NCBI RefSeq assembly: GCF_900129795.1
Contig: NZ_FQWW01000006.1
Location: 124,001 to 188,000 of the forward strand
Reading direction: 5' to 3'
DNA from: Flavobacterium sp. CF108
GTDB taxonomy: Bacteria; Bacteroidota; Bacteroidia; Flavobacteriales; Flavobacteriaceae
Length of the DNA: 64,000 nt
Shown: piece after piece, positions 28,362 through 37,998 of the stretch
How positions within the stretch are numbered: position 1 is the stretch's first letter
Layout of the letters: each line of letters starts with the position of its first letter
Made by a program: the position numbers and the translations under genes
Notes under the pieces: generated by a model
Told to the model about the DNA's origin: nothing
The model's database searches: none
Seen by the model: only the letters and a program-made list of their open reading frames with translations

Positions 28362-28442
28362 TTCCAAATCCGGCATTATAAATTCGATTCAATTTTTGAA
28401 TTTAAAATCTGTTTAATAAAATTTATGAAGCCGAATTTGAAA
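28362..28442. repeat. Long imperfect inverted repeat between fibre genes
   Basis: CAAATCCGGC near 28365 pairs with GCCGAATTTG near 28430 (one mismatch), and inner arms ATAAATT/AATTTAT and ATTCAA/TTGAAT extend it. It lies in the 145-bp gap between the Hint gene and the 425-aa gene. It could be a structured leader or a recombination hot spot. Confidence 0.4.
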
Positions 28443-28475
28443 ATGTTATAGATTTAAGAATAAAAATGTTCTGGT

Positions 28476-29630
28476 TTATGGATTTGAATTCCCTTCTCCC
28501 TCTTTATAATTGTGAGTTAAAATTCCATTTGCGAAATAGGTATGAAATGGATTCAATGTTAAAGGAAATATTCGTCTTTTCTCTAAATTAATTTTAACTG
28601 ATGTAACCGGAATTATTTCATTGTTAATAGAGTACAAATTATCTCCAACCTGAATGTCTCCAAGAGAGATAAATCTCCACAAACCATCACGTTGAATAAG
28701 CTGTAAGTGAGTTGGAGTAGCCTCTAACAATCCGTCGTTTACAATTATTGTTTTGTAAGCATCTTTTTGCGTCAATTTAGTAATTGGCGATGTTATTCTT
28801 CTTTCTAATAAGGAGTCAGAAGACCATTTATATAACTCACTAGCATTATTGGTATCAATTAATGTTTCAATTTCGGCAGAAAGAAGCAGTTGTTCCAGAT
28901 GTAATTCTTCAATAGCTTTTTTAGAACCATCTGGAAGCGTAATCAATGTACCTTCAACGAAACAGCTTCCGCCGCCGCCTGGTCCTCCTGCAGAACTATC
29001 ACCTGTTGTTTGATAAGTGACATTACTTGGTGTTGACAAACCTGCATCGCTTCTTGTTACAACCTTATAATAATAAGTAGTATTGGCTGCTAGTGAGGTA
29101 TCTGAAAATGATTTTAGGTCTGGAATATTTATAGATCTGTATGGTAACCAATCACCATTTAAATCAAGAGTTCTATATAATTGATACCCTGTAATTTTTA
29201 CATCATCATGTGGAACAATCCATGATAAATTTATGGTCATTCCGTCACTTGAAAGACTGCTGGAGATAATTGGGGTATTAAGTATACACGTCCCTAAATT
29301 ATTGGCATAGACTTGAGCATTTTCTTCCAGCCAGGCAATAGCTTGGTTATTTGCGTCAGTAATACTAATATCAGATACAAACTGATTTGTATAAGCAGTG
29401 AGAGTAATTTCAGTACCAGCTTCACCCACAGCGCAGCTGTTTTTTGTTACAGTTTTAGTTTGTTCTGTATTATAATATCGTGCACTAGGAGGACAGTTTG
29501 TTGTATCTAAAAAGGGTGCAATATAATCTGGATCTGTTACCACATTTGGTTTTGTATCTCCAGTAGAAGAGCCATCGTCTTTATAGTATCTCTCTAATAA
29601 AGTAAAAGATTTATATCCTGTATTTGCCAT
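28476..29630 (-). CDS. DUF5977-FN3-Hint protein
   Basis: A 384-residue protein without signal peptide. Residues ~50-115 form a DUF5977 domain (ARYYNTEQTKTVTKNSCAVG ... YANNLGTC). A fibronectin type III domain spans ~118-208 (LSWIVPHDDVKITGYQLYR ... TTYYYKVVTRSDAG). A glycine linker leads to a Hint domain from C223 (SCFVEGTLITLPDGSKKAIE) to the terminal H373-N374 pair (GILTHN). The Cys start and His-Asn end are the catalytic residues used by Hint domains for autoproteolysis. Only ten residues follow N374, so little would be released. The N-terminal ~15 residues resemble those of the 288-aa protein just upstream, which also carries DUF5977. Confidence 0.8.
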   Translation of the reverse strand: MANTGYKSFTLLERYYKDDGSSTGDTKPNVVTDPDYIAPFLDTTNCPPSARYYNTEQTKTVTKNSCAVGEAGTEITLTAYTNQFVSDISITDANNQAIAWLEENAQVYANNLGTCILNTPIISSSLSSDGMTINLSWIVPHDDVKITGYQLYRTLDLNGDWLPYRSINIPDLKSFSDTSLAANTTYYYKVVTRSDAGLSTPSNVTYQTTGDSSAGGPGGGGSCFVEGTLITLPDGSKKAIEELHLEQLLLSAEIETLIDTNNASELYKWSSDSLLERRITSPITKLTQKDAYKTIIVNDGLLEATPTHLQLIQRDGLWRFISLGDIQVGDNLYSINNEIIPVTSVKINLEKRRIFPLTLNPFHTYFANGILTHNYKEGEGNSNP

Positions 29631-29635
29631 GTTGT

Positions 29636-30502
29636 TTAATAAGTTATTACGACTTTTGCTGTTGAAGAGTCCACATTATATGTAATATATCCAATGTTTG
29701 TAACCTGATTTACATCGTTTACCCAAGTAGGAGGTTGAGGTATATTTTTAGAAAAATTGAGTTGTTGTATTTGAGAGCCATCTACGTTAATAAAATCAAA
29801 TCCTGATTTTTCCATAGTTCCTCCTGAAAAAGTTGTTATCTCAATATCTATGTTTCCTGTTCCAATTTGACCATACCATGCGCCAGCCATTCTAACCGGA
29901 ATCGATTTTAATGAATTATTATCAGAAGTCAGTTTGTCGAAATTAATCAAGCAGGCCTCGACACCATTATTTTCTCGATTATCTCCTGCATACATAATAT
30001 ATGATTCAGTAACTATATTGTTGTTTGGTAACTCAGTTCCATGACCGTGACCAAATCCCATATATTTGTTATCCCACTGTGTTCCTGTACTGACAAATCC
30101 TGTAAAAGTATCTAAATCTCGACCTGCACCTAATGCCCACTTGTATCTGATTACCATGTAATCGAAAGACTGTAATGTAGTTGGTGGTTCGATTACACAT
30201 GAAGGATTTGCACCACGCCAAGCCGTTTCTCTAATACTGCAAATTCCTTCATTGTTGGCATAAGCCTGTACATTCGCTCTAAGCCATGATTCGGCTTGTT
30301 CATTTGCATCTGCTATACTTTCAGTAGATACAAATTTATTTGCACCAGCAGTTAAAGTCATAAGATTTCCAGCTGTTTCTTTCGAACAATCATTCTTTTT
30401 AACCGCTAATGTTTTTTCTGTATTATAAAAAACCACCTCACCTTCTATAGGAGTGTAATTATCTAAATAATTAAAAGGTTTATATGTTGTATTTTCTTCC
30501 AT
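29636..30502 (-). CDS. DUF5977 protein with beta-rich C-terminal domain
   Basis: A 288-residue protein without signal peptide. Its start (TYKPFNYLDNYTPIEGE) resembles the start of the following Hint gene (GYKSFTLLERYYKDDG). DUF5977 spans ~28-97 (VVFYNTEKTLAVKKNDCS ... YANNEGIC). The rest (~115-288) is beta-rich and unrecognised, with GHGHGTE and YIMYAGDNRENNG segments. The Hint gene starts 5 bp downstream, so the two are a co-expressed pair of related N-terminal domains with different C-termini. Confidence 0.62.
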   Translation of the reverse strand: MEENTTYKPFNYLDNYTPIEGEVVFYNTEKTLAVKKNDCSKETAGNLMTLTAGANKFVSTESIADANEQAESWLRANVQAYANNEGICSIRETAWRGANPSCVIEPPTTLQSFDYMVIRYKWALGAGRDLDTFTGFVSTGTQWDNKYMGFGHGHGTELPNNNIVTESYIMYAGDNRENNGVEACLINFDKLTSDNNSLKSIPVRMAGAWYGQIGTGNIDIEITTFSGGTMEKSGFDFINVDGSQIQQLNFSKNIPQPPTWVNDVNQVTNIGYITYNVDSSTAKVVITY

Positions 30503-30580
30503 ACATTATGTTTTAATAAATAATAATGTTGTCTTTTGTTTTCTAAAAACCATTAGAAAGTCATTGAACAATTGTTTTTA

Positions 30581-30949
30581 TTATGATGGTTGTGTAGGCC
30601 AAACAATAGACGTTAAGTCATCGAGACTAGTTAAATCCCTTAATGCTTGTCTGTAGTTTTTCCATTCTGTTTTTTTCTGTTTTGAAAGAGGAGAATCACC
30701 TAGTTGAGTCCAGTCACTATTAGTTAACAATGTATCTCTGGTTGTTCTTAGATTTTCTAAAATAGTATCCTCGTTCTGTACGAAAGCAGAAAAGGTATGT
30801 TTTCCATCAATTACCTTGTAATTTTTAGATAACGCTTGCTGCCATTCTTCTGTAGTTAATTCAATATTTGGCTGGGGAATATTTTCATGAATCCCTTCAA
30901 CATAAAATCCTGTGTATTCTCCAACTTCGTTGTATGTTCCTTTATACAT
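30581..30949 (-). CDS. Tail-fibre assembly protein (phage tail assembly chaperone type)
   Basis: A 122-residue protein whose C-terminal half has the Phage_tail_APC pattern: LRTTRDTLLTNSDWTQLGD, then KQKKTEWKNYRQALRDL and a closing VWPTQP. Small proteins with this signature follow tail-fibre genes in many phages and help fibre folding or attachment. Here it lies 24 bp after the 381-aa fibre gene, in the classic fibre-then-chaperone order. This is one of the clearest phage-tail signatures in the island. Confidence 0.82.
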   Translation of the reverse strand: MYKGTYNEVGEYTGFYVEGIHENIPQPNIELTTEEWQQALSKNYKVIDGKHTFSAFVQNEDTILENLRTTRDTLLTNSDWTQLGDSPLSKQKKTEWKNYRQALRDLTSLDDLTSIVWPTQPS

Positions 30950-30973
30950 AATTTTTTTATTTTAAATTTTAGA

Positions 30974-32119
30974 TTAACGTCCAATTGCAAACATGAAACC
31001 GTAGTTACCGTCAATAATCGCTTGATATGATGTTTTTGAAAGATTAGCGACATGGTTAAAACCTTTATTTCCAGAAGAATCTCTAATAGTAGATAAAACG
31101 ACACTAAATGCTCCCACTGGCCAGGCAAGAGGAAAACTGTAGCTTACACTTCCTGACGTTAAATAAGCCCATTGTAATATTAACCCGTTACTAAGTTTTT
31201 GATAACCGCTTGTTGTTAACATATCAAAACCAGAATGTCCTGCGTCATAATCAGAAGCTGTAGAGGTAGAAACCGAGCCATCTGCCATAAGATATTGGTT
31301 AGAAGCCCCGCCAGTTTTAATGAAACTTTTACTTTGTGTATCTCCGGTAAAAGTTTTATTTCCATCAATACTTTGATTTGTTTTTAAATCAACATATTTT
31401 GATTTTAATTGTTGATCATTCAATGATATTGAACTTGCAAACCAATAATCTACTTCAATGTTACGGTTGCTTATTGTTTCAGAAAATGTAATGACATTGG
31501 TCCCGTCAACTATTGAATAGTCTTTATCTTCTCTAAGTAACTGCCCATTTTTGTAAATTTTCACACTGTATTTTAGAGGCTTGTTTTGCAGCGCAATAGT
31601 ATCACTGCTAAAAACATCGGCACTAAAATTTTCTTTAAACGGAATAGAAGATTTTCCATACATTGAATCAGAATCTTCCAAAATTGGATTCATGTTCTGA
31701 TACCAATAATTGATTTCAATATTTCTGTCGATAATTCCCTCAGGGAAACTAATTTTTGCAAGATCATAGTCTAATACATAATCTTCATCTTCCCCTAATA
31801 ATTGTCCGTTTTTGAATACTTTAACGCTGTTTTCAATAGGCGGATGTTCTAATTCGATTAATGAGCCGGTGAAATCATCTTGATACTCTTTTAAAGGGAA
31901 GTAACAGTTACCGGATATAATTCCTGAATTTTGAAAAACAGATCTTAAGAGTGCGGGAGTAATATAATGTTCGTTAGATGTACCAGTTTCAACCATTTGA
32001 AAATCGGCTTTGTCATCTTGTCTGTGAACGAAATTGTCAAAAATTTCGACGAAATCAGCATGTGACGGAATATCTCCATTATTGAATTTGCTGTGAAAGT
32101 CATTTCTGCTTGTTGCCAT
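30974..32119 (-). CDS. Phage tail-fibre protein with gp53-like C-terminal tip
   Basis: A 381-residue protein. Two related internal units (SVKVFKNGQLLGEDEDYVLD, NIEINYWYQN and SVKIYKNGQLLREDKDYSIV, NIEVDYWFAS) form a repeated beta domain over ~55-220, followed by a fibre linker (DGNKTFTGDTQSKSFIKTGG, YLMADGSV). The last ~80 residues match the gp53-like tail-fibre tip: SGYQKLSNGLILQWAYL, SYSFPLAWPVGAFSVVLST and the final GFMFAIGR. The tail-assembly chaperone gene follows. The N-terminal ~50 residues (FHSKFNNGDIPSHADFVEIF) probably dock to whatever particle carries the fibre. Confidence 0.85.
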   Translation of the reverse strand: MATSRNDFHSKFNNGDIPSHADFVEIFDNFVHRQDDKADFQMVETGTSNEHYITPALLRSVFQNSGIISGNCYFPLKEYQDDFTGSLIELEHPPIENSVKVFKNGQLLGEDEDYVLDYDLAKISFPEGIIDRNIEINYWYQNMNPILEDSDSMYGKSSIPFKENFSADVFSSDTIALQNKPLKYSVKIYKNGQLLREDKDYSIVDGTNVITFSETISNRNIEVDYWFASSISLNDQQLKSKYVDLKTNQSIDGNKTFTGDTQSKSFIKTGGASNQYLMADGSVSTSTASDYDAGHSGFDMLTTSGYQKLSNGLILQWAYLTSGSVSYSFPLAWPVGAFSVVLSTIRDSSGNKGFNHVANLSKTSYQAIIDGNYGFMFAIGR

Positions 32120-32171
32120 GTTATTTAATTTTATTTCTTGCTTTAAATGTTTGTTGAGTAAAACCTGATTT

Positions 32172-32201
32172 AAATACCAATGAGGTTAGTCATTGGTATT
32201 T
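32172..32201. terminator. Hairpin between the vWA and fibre genes
   Basis: AAATACCAATGA (32172-32183) pairs with TCATTGGTATTT (32190-32201), just after the 1925-aa gene stop on the minus strand. It could be a partial terminator or processing site that lowers fibre expression relative to the giant genes. Confidence 0.45.
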
Positions 32202-32207
32202 CTTGGT

Positions 32208-35200
32208 TTAAAGAGTTAGAATTTTTTCTTCGCTGCTGAACATGCCTGATGAGTTTTCAGAAATTACTTTGAAGTGATGGTAAATTCTTTCACCATCTTC
32301 ATTTTTAATTACTAATTGATCTGTTCCCAGTTTAGTTTCCTGCAGAGGTAAATTCACAATAATTTCATTAGATGCTTTCTCGTGAATTTTCTCCCAGTTG
32401 CCTTGGTTATTCATTTTATACAAATGATATTTACCATTATGAACTGTTTTTTCCCAGCTAAAAATTACGGGTTTAAAGATTTCTCCGTTTGCTCCGGTTT
32501 CGATTCCCGAAGCTTCTAATACTGGAGATTCTGGCGAAACATTATCTGCAATTATAGTAGCCGTAATTTTTGATGGCTGCGAAGGAGCATAATCAATATT
32601 AACGATTGGGTTTAATTCAGTCGAACTAGAATCTTCATATTCGATTTCTCTTGAAACCGTAATTCGGTAAAAAAGACCATCTCCAAACGGAACAGATTCC
32701 AAATCTTCAAATTCGTCATAAACCGTCCAGACATTATCAAATTCATTAGACAAAGTTTCTTCATCAATTAAAACTTCTTTAACCGGAGTCATTGTTCTTA
32801 TCGATTGTGCTTCCTGCATTGATTTAGCACGATAGATATTAATTTTCTTAATGTTGGATGTCGGGAGATAAGCATTTAATTCAAACTGAATAGCCGGTTT
32901 AATCCCTAAAACCTGATTTTCAAGAATTGGCATAATTCTCTTTATTTCCGGCATTTTAGGCGGAGTTGAAGAAACCAATTTAACAGGCCCTAAAAGATCA
33001 CTAAATTGGCTGAAATTCATTTTAATGTCCATTTCGCGAACAGCGTAGAAATAAATACTCTGCGAATTTCCATCAAGATTAAAATCGGTGAACTGCGTAA
33101 TATTTTCAGTTTCGTTTAAGATTTTCATCATTGGAGCAATGTCAAAATCAGTATCAGTTGGTTTTAAGGCATGACCATTTTTATCTTTAATAGTTTGTTT
33201 TTTATTAGTTGGAGTATACGTTTTTCCTTTAATGTGTTCATAAATAACCGGTACTTCTGTTAAAGGAACAAAGGCTGACTGAATAGCTTCTTCGATAAAA
33301 TGGATAGCCAACATATCTGATTCAAGCTCCTCACCTTTAAGAATTAAGATTTGATTTAATGAAGTTAAACTATCAATTTCTAAAGCTTCAATTACAGGTT
33401 TTTGTGTCTTATTATGCCATTTAATAAAATCGTTAATCAGATTTTTTAATTCTTCATTATCTGGTAATGGGAAACCAAAGCCTTCAGGATCATTTTGCGG
33501 AAAGGTTTTATACTGACCATCTGTTTTAAGTTCATTAAAGTTTAAAAAGTTTTTCCATCTGTCTCTAAAATTTACTTCATCGTTTCCGCCAAGTTTTTGT
33601 AGTTCTTCACGAATCGTTTTTATAGTTTCTCTTTCATACAGAACATTTAAGAAGCTTTCTTCATTGGCTCTGTAATGCAATGCTCCATAAGGTTTGCGGT
33701 CTTTTTTATATCTTGTTGTAAAAGTGAAAGTCGAACGATTATAAAAATCAGGTCTTGTAGCATAATAACTCTCGCATTTTACCTCTTCTGGTTTTTCTGG
33801 TTTTTCAATTTTAACAGCATACATCGGACTAGGAATACTAATCTTTGATTTGTATTTCAAATTTGGTCTTACAGCACGTGTGCTGATTCCGAAAATAGAG
33901 TAGTGTGTACTTTCATTTGCTCTTGGCTGAATATTTTGTTCATTAATTCCAGATGCAGAATCTGCGTACAGGTAAACTCTGTAACTTGGATAATAATTTA
34001 CATCTTGATTTCCAACAATGATTTCATCATAATCAGGATGTATTGTCTGATCTATGAAATTACCCAGTTTAAAGTCAGTATCATTTATAGTTAAAACTAA
34101 ATCTCCAGTTAAATCTTCTTTTTCAACACGAACAACTTTAAATTCTTTTCGTGATTCTACGTGGATTGTACTTCCAGCTTTTACAGAACTTTTTCTAAAC
34201 AAACGGACAATACCATTAAACCATTCTACTGAGTTTTCGTTTCCAGCTTTATATTGAGGATGTTGAGGTAAATTAAAACCAGGAAAAGTGATTTTGTATA
34301 ATCCCAAGTGCTTCTTATCATCTTCTGCTAATGGAATAACATCTTCGTTTACATCTAATTTATATGACCCATCGGCATTCATTTCATAAGATTTTTCTAA
34401 AACCCTCTCAATTACAGCTGGTTTCCAGAACCCTCTAGTTTTTTCCAGTTGTAAATCTTTTGTATTGTTACTTTTGGGCTGAATAACTTCACGATGAATC
34501 TCATTAAGATAAGCTGGGTATTCAACTTTAAAATCAATTCCCGGTTTATGCCAGTTACAAGATGACTGCATATTTTGTACAAGAGTACACAATCTGTTTT
34601 CAGGCATCTGAATTGATTTAATTTGATCAGAATCTATCGTGGCATCTCCATCAGCATGAACACTGTCGCTAACTTCTTTTTTCAGGACTTCAATTAATGC
34701 ATAATCAAATACTTTATCAAGACCTACTGTTTTAGTAACAACTTCGATGCTTTTTACAATATAATTTTGATCTCCAATAGTCAGGATTCCTCCATCATAC
34801 TTTTCTTTGTTGTCATCTGTTAATGAGATTTTAATTTCCTGACCACTGCTTAAGACTTTATATTCTTTAATTTTAACAATCGAAGTTAAATTATCTGTGC
34901 CATTATCAATAATGTCATCAATAGCAGCATATTCAACTTCTGGAAGTCCATCTTTGTAATACAGTTTAAAATGATCTGCAAATATTTCTTCACTATCAGG
35001 ATAAATACTGTTTACGTCAGTTTCTGCTGTTTCAGCAGACATATCTGCAGGAAGAGTATAATTTGTCAATTCCTGAGCGGAGTAATAATCAAACAATATT
35101 CTAACTAATGTTTTATCAGTTCCTGTAATCTTGCCAAGACGTTCTTGTTCAGAAGCTGAAGTAAACATTAAAGGACTTTCGTCTGTAATTAAAAGTGAGT

Positions 35201-37985
35201 TGATATTACTTGGCGGCATTAAATTGTTTGCCGGTTTAATATCTGATTTAATACTTATTTGTCTTCCTGTTGTTGCTCTGGAGAAAATATTAATACCATA
35301 TCCCTGGTAGATATAATTTTTTTCGCCTACTTCTTTCTGACGGATATTTATAATCGATTTTCCAGATTCAGGAATAATAATTGGTACAGACTCATAATTC
35401 GATTCTTCAAGATTTTTATTGACATTTTTGTATTCTACATCATGTGATAATTCCGGTTTTACCCAATTGTCATCCAACTCTTCAACTTTATAATCAACTC
35501 CTACGTAAACAGGAAATGTAAAAGTACTTCCATCATATTCTTCTGGAGATTTAAAGAAATCTTTATCATCTTCACTAACGTCATAATCCATGACATCATC
35601 CATAAATAAACTTACGTATCTTTTCTTTCCATCAAAACTGTATCCTTCTGGATCTGTAATATTTGCAGTCTGACTTTCATCAGAATCCATATTTAATCCC
35701 GGAACAATTTTATTTAACTGCACAGGAAGAGACTGACGTTCTGTGTTTAAAGATGTTGGAATACTCATAGAAAGATGCTGTCTTTCTTTTGCTCCAGCGC
35801 CGTCCAAATCACCCAAAGTTGTATATTCTGTTAGATAAACAAATTCTCCAGATAAAACTTCGTCATCCATGTCAATGCATCCCAAACCTAACATACGCGC
35901 AATATGATAATCATTTGCTGCAATGTTTAAAAGATCCAAATAAGATACTTCGGTTAAGTTTTCAGCGTATTCTTGAGGTTCACCGTTTTTGGGTTCATTT
36001 ACAGGAACACGATCACCAAAAGGAATATCTTTACTAGCAGTTGGGTTATTTATATCTTTACTTAAAAGGATATATTGATTAAGGATTTCTTTAATGTTGT
36101 GATCAGTAATGTCACTTGTATTCGTTGGCCTATTCCATTTATGCTTATAATTAGCAATATTTACATAGTCATCTTCATTATACTTTAACCATTTTCCGTG
36201 AACGGCATTTAGTTTAGGTTCTAATTGTTCAAAAACTTTAGTGTCGTCATTGCTTAGTGCATACTTTCCTTTTAAAGTCCAGTCTCCAGTTGTATTTGCC
36301 TGCGTGATAAAATCTGAATAAAACTCAAAACTTATTGAATGTAAAAGACATTTATCAACTTTCAATCGGATACTTTTTCCGTTTTCAGAAACCAAACGAA
36401 TATTGTCTATTTGAGATGAAGAATACGTTTTACGATTTGAAACTCTTTTTTCTGCAATAAAATTATTTTCGGCAACAGATAAAGTTTCTAATCTTACTTT
36501 GCTCGAAGTGTTTACAGATGAAAAGTTCAATTCAGCAGCAAAAAATAATTCAGATTTATTTTCAATTTCGATCAAATTATTTCCATACGCCTGAATAAAA
36601 TCAGCAGGATTAACCAGCGGATCTATAGCAAGTTTAACCGATTTATATTTTGTTATATTATGAAAAGTGACATAAATTGATCTTGTTGAATTGGCAGGTT
36701 TATAAATCCATAATGCTTTTTGATTATCAACAACATTTGGTTTTTCACTTAAATCTAAAACATGAGTTTTCTTGATGTAAGGAGCTCTGTAAACTTTTAC
36801 GAAGTCATCAGGTTTATTGTGATTTAATATATCACCTGTATATAAATCCCCCTTTGGAAGATGTTTTTCTCCTAATTTTCCAGTAAGCATCCAGCGAAGG
36901 TGAATTCCTTTTGTACTGTCAACTCCTCTCGATCCGGCAGCTGCAATTTGCAAATAAGTAGACTGCAGATTTGTTTTTAAGTTATCAATATCAATTACAG
37001 CAGATCCTTTACCAACATTAAAGTTAATGCTGAATCCGGCATTATTTTTAACGTTGTCCAGAAAAATTGGAGCCGTAGAATTTCCAAGAGTTAATGGTTT
37101 TCCTTCAATTAGAATCGCAGCATCAACCTGAGCCGATCCAGGAATTGTAACAGCATTTTGAAACCTAAAAATTAAACCATTTAAACTGCTTTTTTGATGA
37201 ATTCTTGTTCCTGCACTTAATGTAAGCGGAATGCGGCTTTTGTTTCTAAGAGTTAAAGTTCCGGCTGCTTCCTTTACTTTTTTGCCTTTCTTTAAAACTG
37301 GGTAAACAATTTTATTTTCAATAATACTTACATTCGAAATACAGCCCGTTTGAGCATTGTTCAAATCAGTAATAAGTTGATTTAATTCTGCCTCTAAAGT
37401 GCTGAAATCAGTAACCCTAAGGTAATCTGAATCTAAAGCAGTAAGTTTATCTGATTTTAATTTTGGCGTTCTTCCCAAAAACGTATTTAACGGAGTTGTT
37501 AACTCATTTTCGCTTCCAATTTCACTTGTAACACCATAAACAAAAACCTGCGATTTTAAGTTTAACTCTGTGAATATATCTTTTAAGAATTGAGAATTGT
37601 TTACCTGAACACCATCTGTTACAACAAAAACAATATCAGGAGTAACAGCCAGATTCCTGACTTCATTTAAACCAGAAGCCCAATAATCAGACTGAACAGT
37701 AACTCTGCCTTGACCAAATAAAGTGATCCAGTTTAAAAAGTCCTGTTTGTTATCTGCAATTTTTTTCTGGATAACATTATCGGGTCTAACAGCAGTATCG
37801 CTGTTAGACATTCCGATTAATGAAAGTGTGATGTTGCTTTGGGAGTGAGAATTGATAAATGAAGTCAGCCCGCCTCTAATTTGCTGTGCTTCATTGGAGC
37901 TAATCGAACCCGATTCGTCAACAACGATTGCTATATATTTTTCGCAGCCAGAGAGTTGGCTTTCCTGAAGATTTATAGAACTCAT
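32208..37985 (-). CDS. Giant protein with N-terminal von Willebrand A domain, 1925 aa
   Basis: No signal peptide. Residues ~16-215 form a vWA domain with a complete MIDAS start D23-E-S25-G-S27 (IAIVVDESGSISS) and the later PDIVFVVTDG strand. The following ~1500 residues are beta-rich and unrecognised. The last ~150 residues resemble fibronectin-like modules (PVIFSWEKTVHNGKYHLYK, HHFKVISENSSGMFSSEE). MIDAS-type vWA domains bind metal and mediate protein contacts. The gene starts 13 bp after the 2463-aa gene, so both giants come from one transcript. It contains no phage-structural motif I know. A scaffold or adhesive part of a released complex is possible but unproven. Confidence 0.7.
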   Translation of the reverse strand: MSSINLQESQLSGCEKYIAIVVDESGSISSNEAQQIRGGLTSFINSHSQSNITLSLIGMSNSDTAVRPDNVIQKKIADNKQDFLNWITLFGQGRVTVQSDYWASGLNEVRNLAVTPDIVFVVTDGVQVNNSQFLKDIFTELNLKSQVFVYGVTSEIGSENELTTPLNTFLGRTPKLKSDKLTALDSDYLRVTDFSTLEAELNQLITDLNNAQTGCISNVSIIENKIVYPVLKKGKKVKEAAGTLTLRNKSRIPLTLSAGTRIHQKSSLNGLIFRFQNAVTIPGSAQVDAAILIEGKPLTLGNSTAPIFLDNVKNNAGFSINFNVGKGSAVIDIDNLKTNLQSTYLQIAAAGSRGVDSTKGIHLRWMLTGKLGEKHLPKGDLYTGDILNHNKPDDFVKVYRAPYIKKTHVLDLSEKPNVVDNQKALWIYKPANSTRSIYVTFHNITKYKSVKLAIDPLVNPADFIQAYGNNLIEIENKSELFFAAELNFSSVNTSSKVRLETLSVAENNFIAEKRVSNRKTYSSSQIDNIRLVSENGKSIRLKVDKCLLHSISFEFYSDFITQANTTGDWTLKGKYALSNDDTKVFEQLEPKLNAVHGKWLKYNEDDYVNIANYKHKWNRPTNTSDITDHNIKEILNQYILLSKDINNPTASKDIPFGDRVPVNEPKNGEPQEYAENLTEVSYLDLLNIAANDYHIARMLGLGCIDMDDEVLSGEFVYLTEYTTLGDLDGAGAKERQHLSMSIPTSLNTERQSLPVQLNKIVPGLNMDSDESQTANITDPEGYSFDGKKRYVSLFMDDVMDYDVSEDDKDFFKSPEEYDGSTFTFPVYVGVDYKVEELDDNWVKPELSHDVEYKNVNKNLEESNYESVPIIIPESGKSIINIRQKEVGEKNYIYQGYGINIFSRATTGRQISIKSDIKPANNLMPPSNINSLLITDESPLMFTSASEQERLGKITGTDKTLVRILFDYYSAQELTNYTLPADMSAETAETDVNSIYPDSEEIFADHFKLYYKDGLPEVEYAAIDDIIDNGTDNLTSIVKIKEYKVLSSGQEIKISLTDDNKEKYDGGILTIGDQNYIVKSIEVVTKTVGLDKVFDYALIEVLKKEVSDSVHADGDATIDSDQIKSIQMPENRLCTLVQNMQSSCNWHKPGIDFKVEYPAYLNEIHREVIQPKSNNTKDLQLEKTRGFWKPAVIERVLEKSYEMNADGSYKLDVNEDVIPLAEDDKKHLGLYKITFPGFNLPQHPQYKAGNENSVEWFNGIVRLFRKSSVKAGSTIHVESRKEFKVVRVEKEDLTGDLVLTINDTDFKLGNFIDQTIHPDYDEIIVGNQDVNYYPSYRVYLYADSASGINEQNIQPRANESTHYSIFGISTRAVRPNLKYKSKISIPSPMYAVKIEKPEKPEEVKCESYYATRPDFYNRSTFTFTTRYKKDRKPYGALHYRANEESFLNVLYERETIKTIREELQKLGGNDEVNFRDRWKNFLNFNELKTDGQYKTFPQNDPEGFGFPLPDNEELKNLINDFIKWHNKTQKPVIEALEIDSLTSLNQILILKGEELESDMLAIHFIEEAIQSAFVPLTEVPVIYEHIKGKTYTPTNKKQTIKDKNGHALKPTDTDFDIAPMMKILNETENITQFTDFNLDGNSQSIYFYAVREMDIKMNFSQFSDLLGPVKLVSSTPPKMPEIKRIMPILENQVLGIKPAIQFELNAYLPTSNIKKINIYRAKSMQEAQSIRTMTPVKEVLIDEETLSNEFDNVWTVYDEFEDLESVPFGDGLFYRITVSREIEYEDSSSTELNPIVNIDYAPSQPSKITATIIADNVSPESPVLEASGIETGANGEIFKPVIFSWEKTVHNGKYHLYKMNNQGNWEKIHEKASNEIIVNLPLQETKLGTDQLVIKNEDGERIYHHFKVISENSSGMFSSEEKILTL

Positions 37986-37998
37986 TTTTTTCTTGTTT

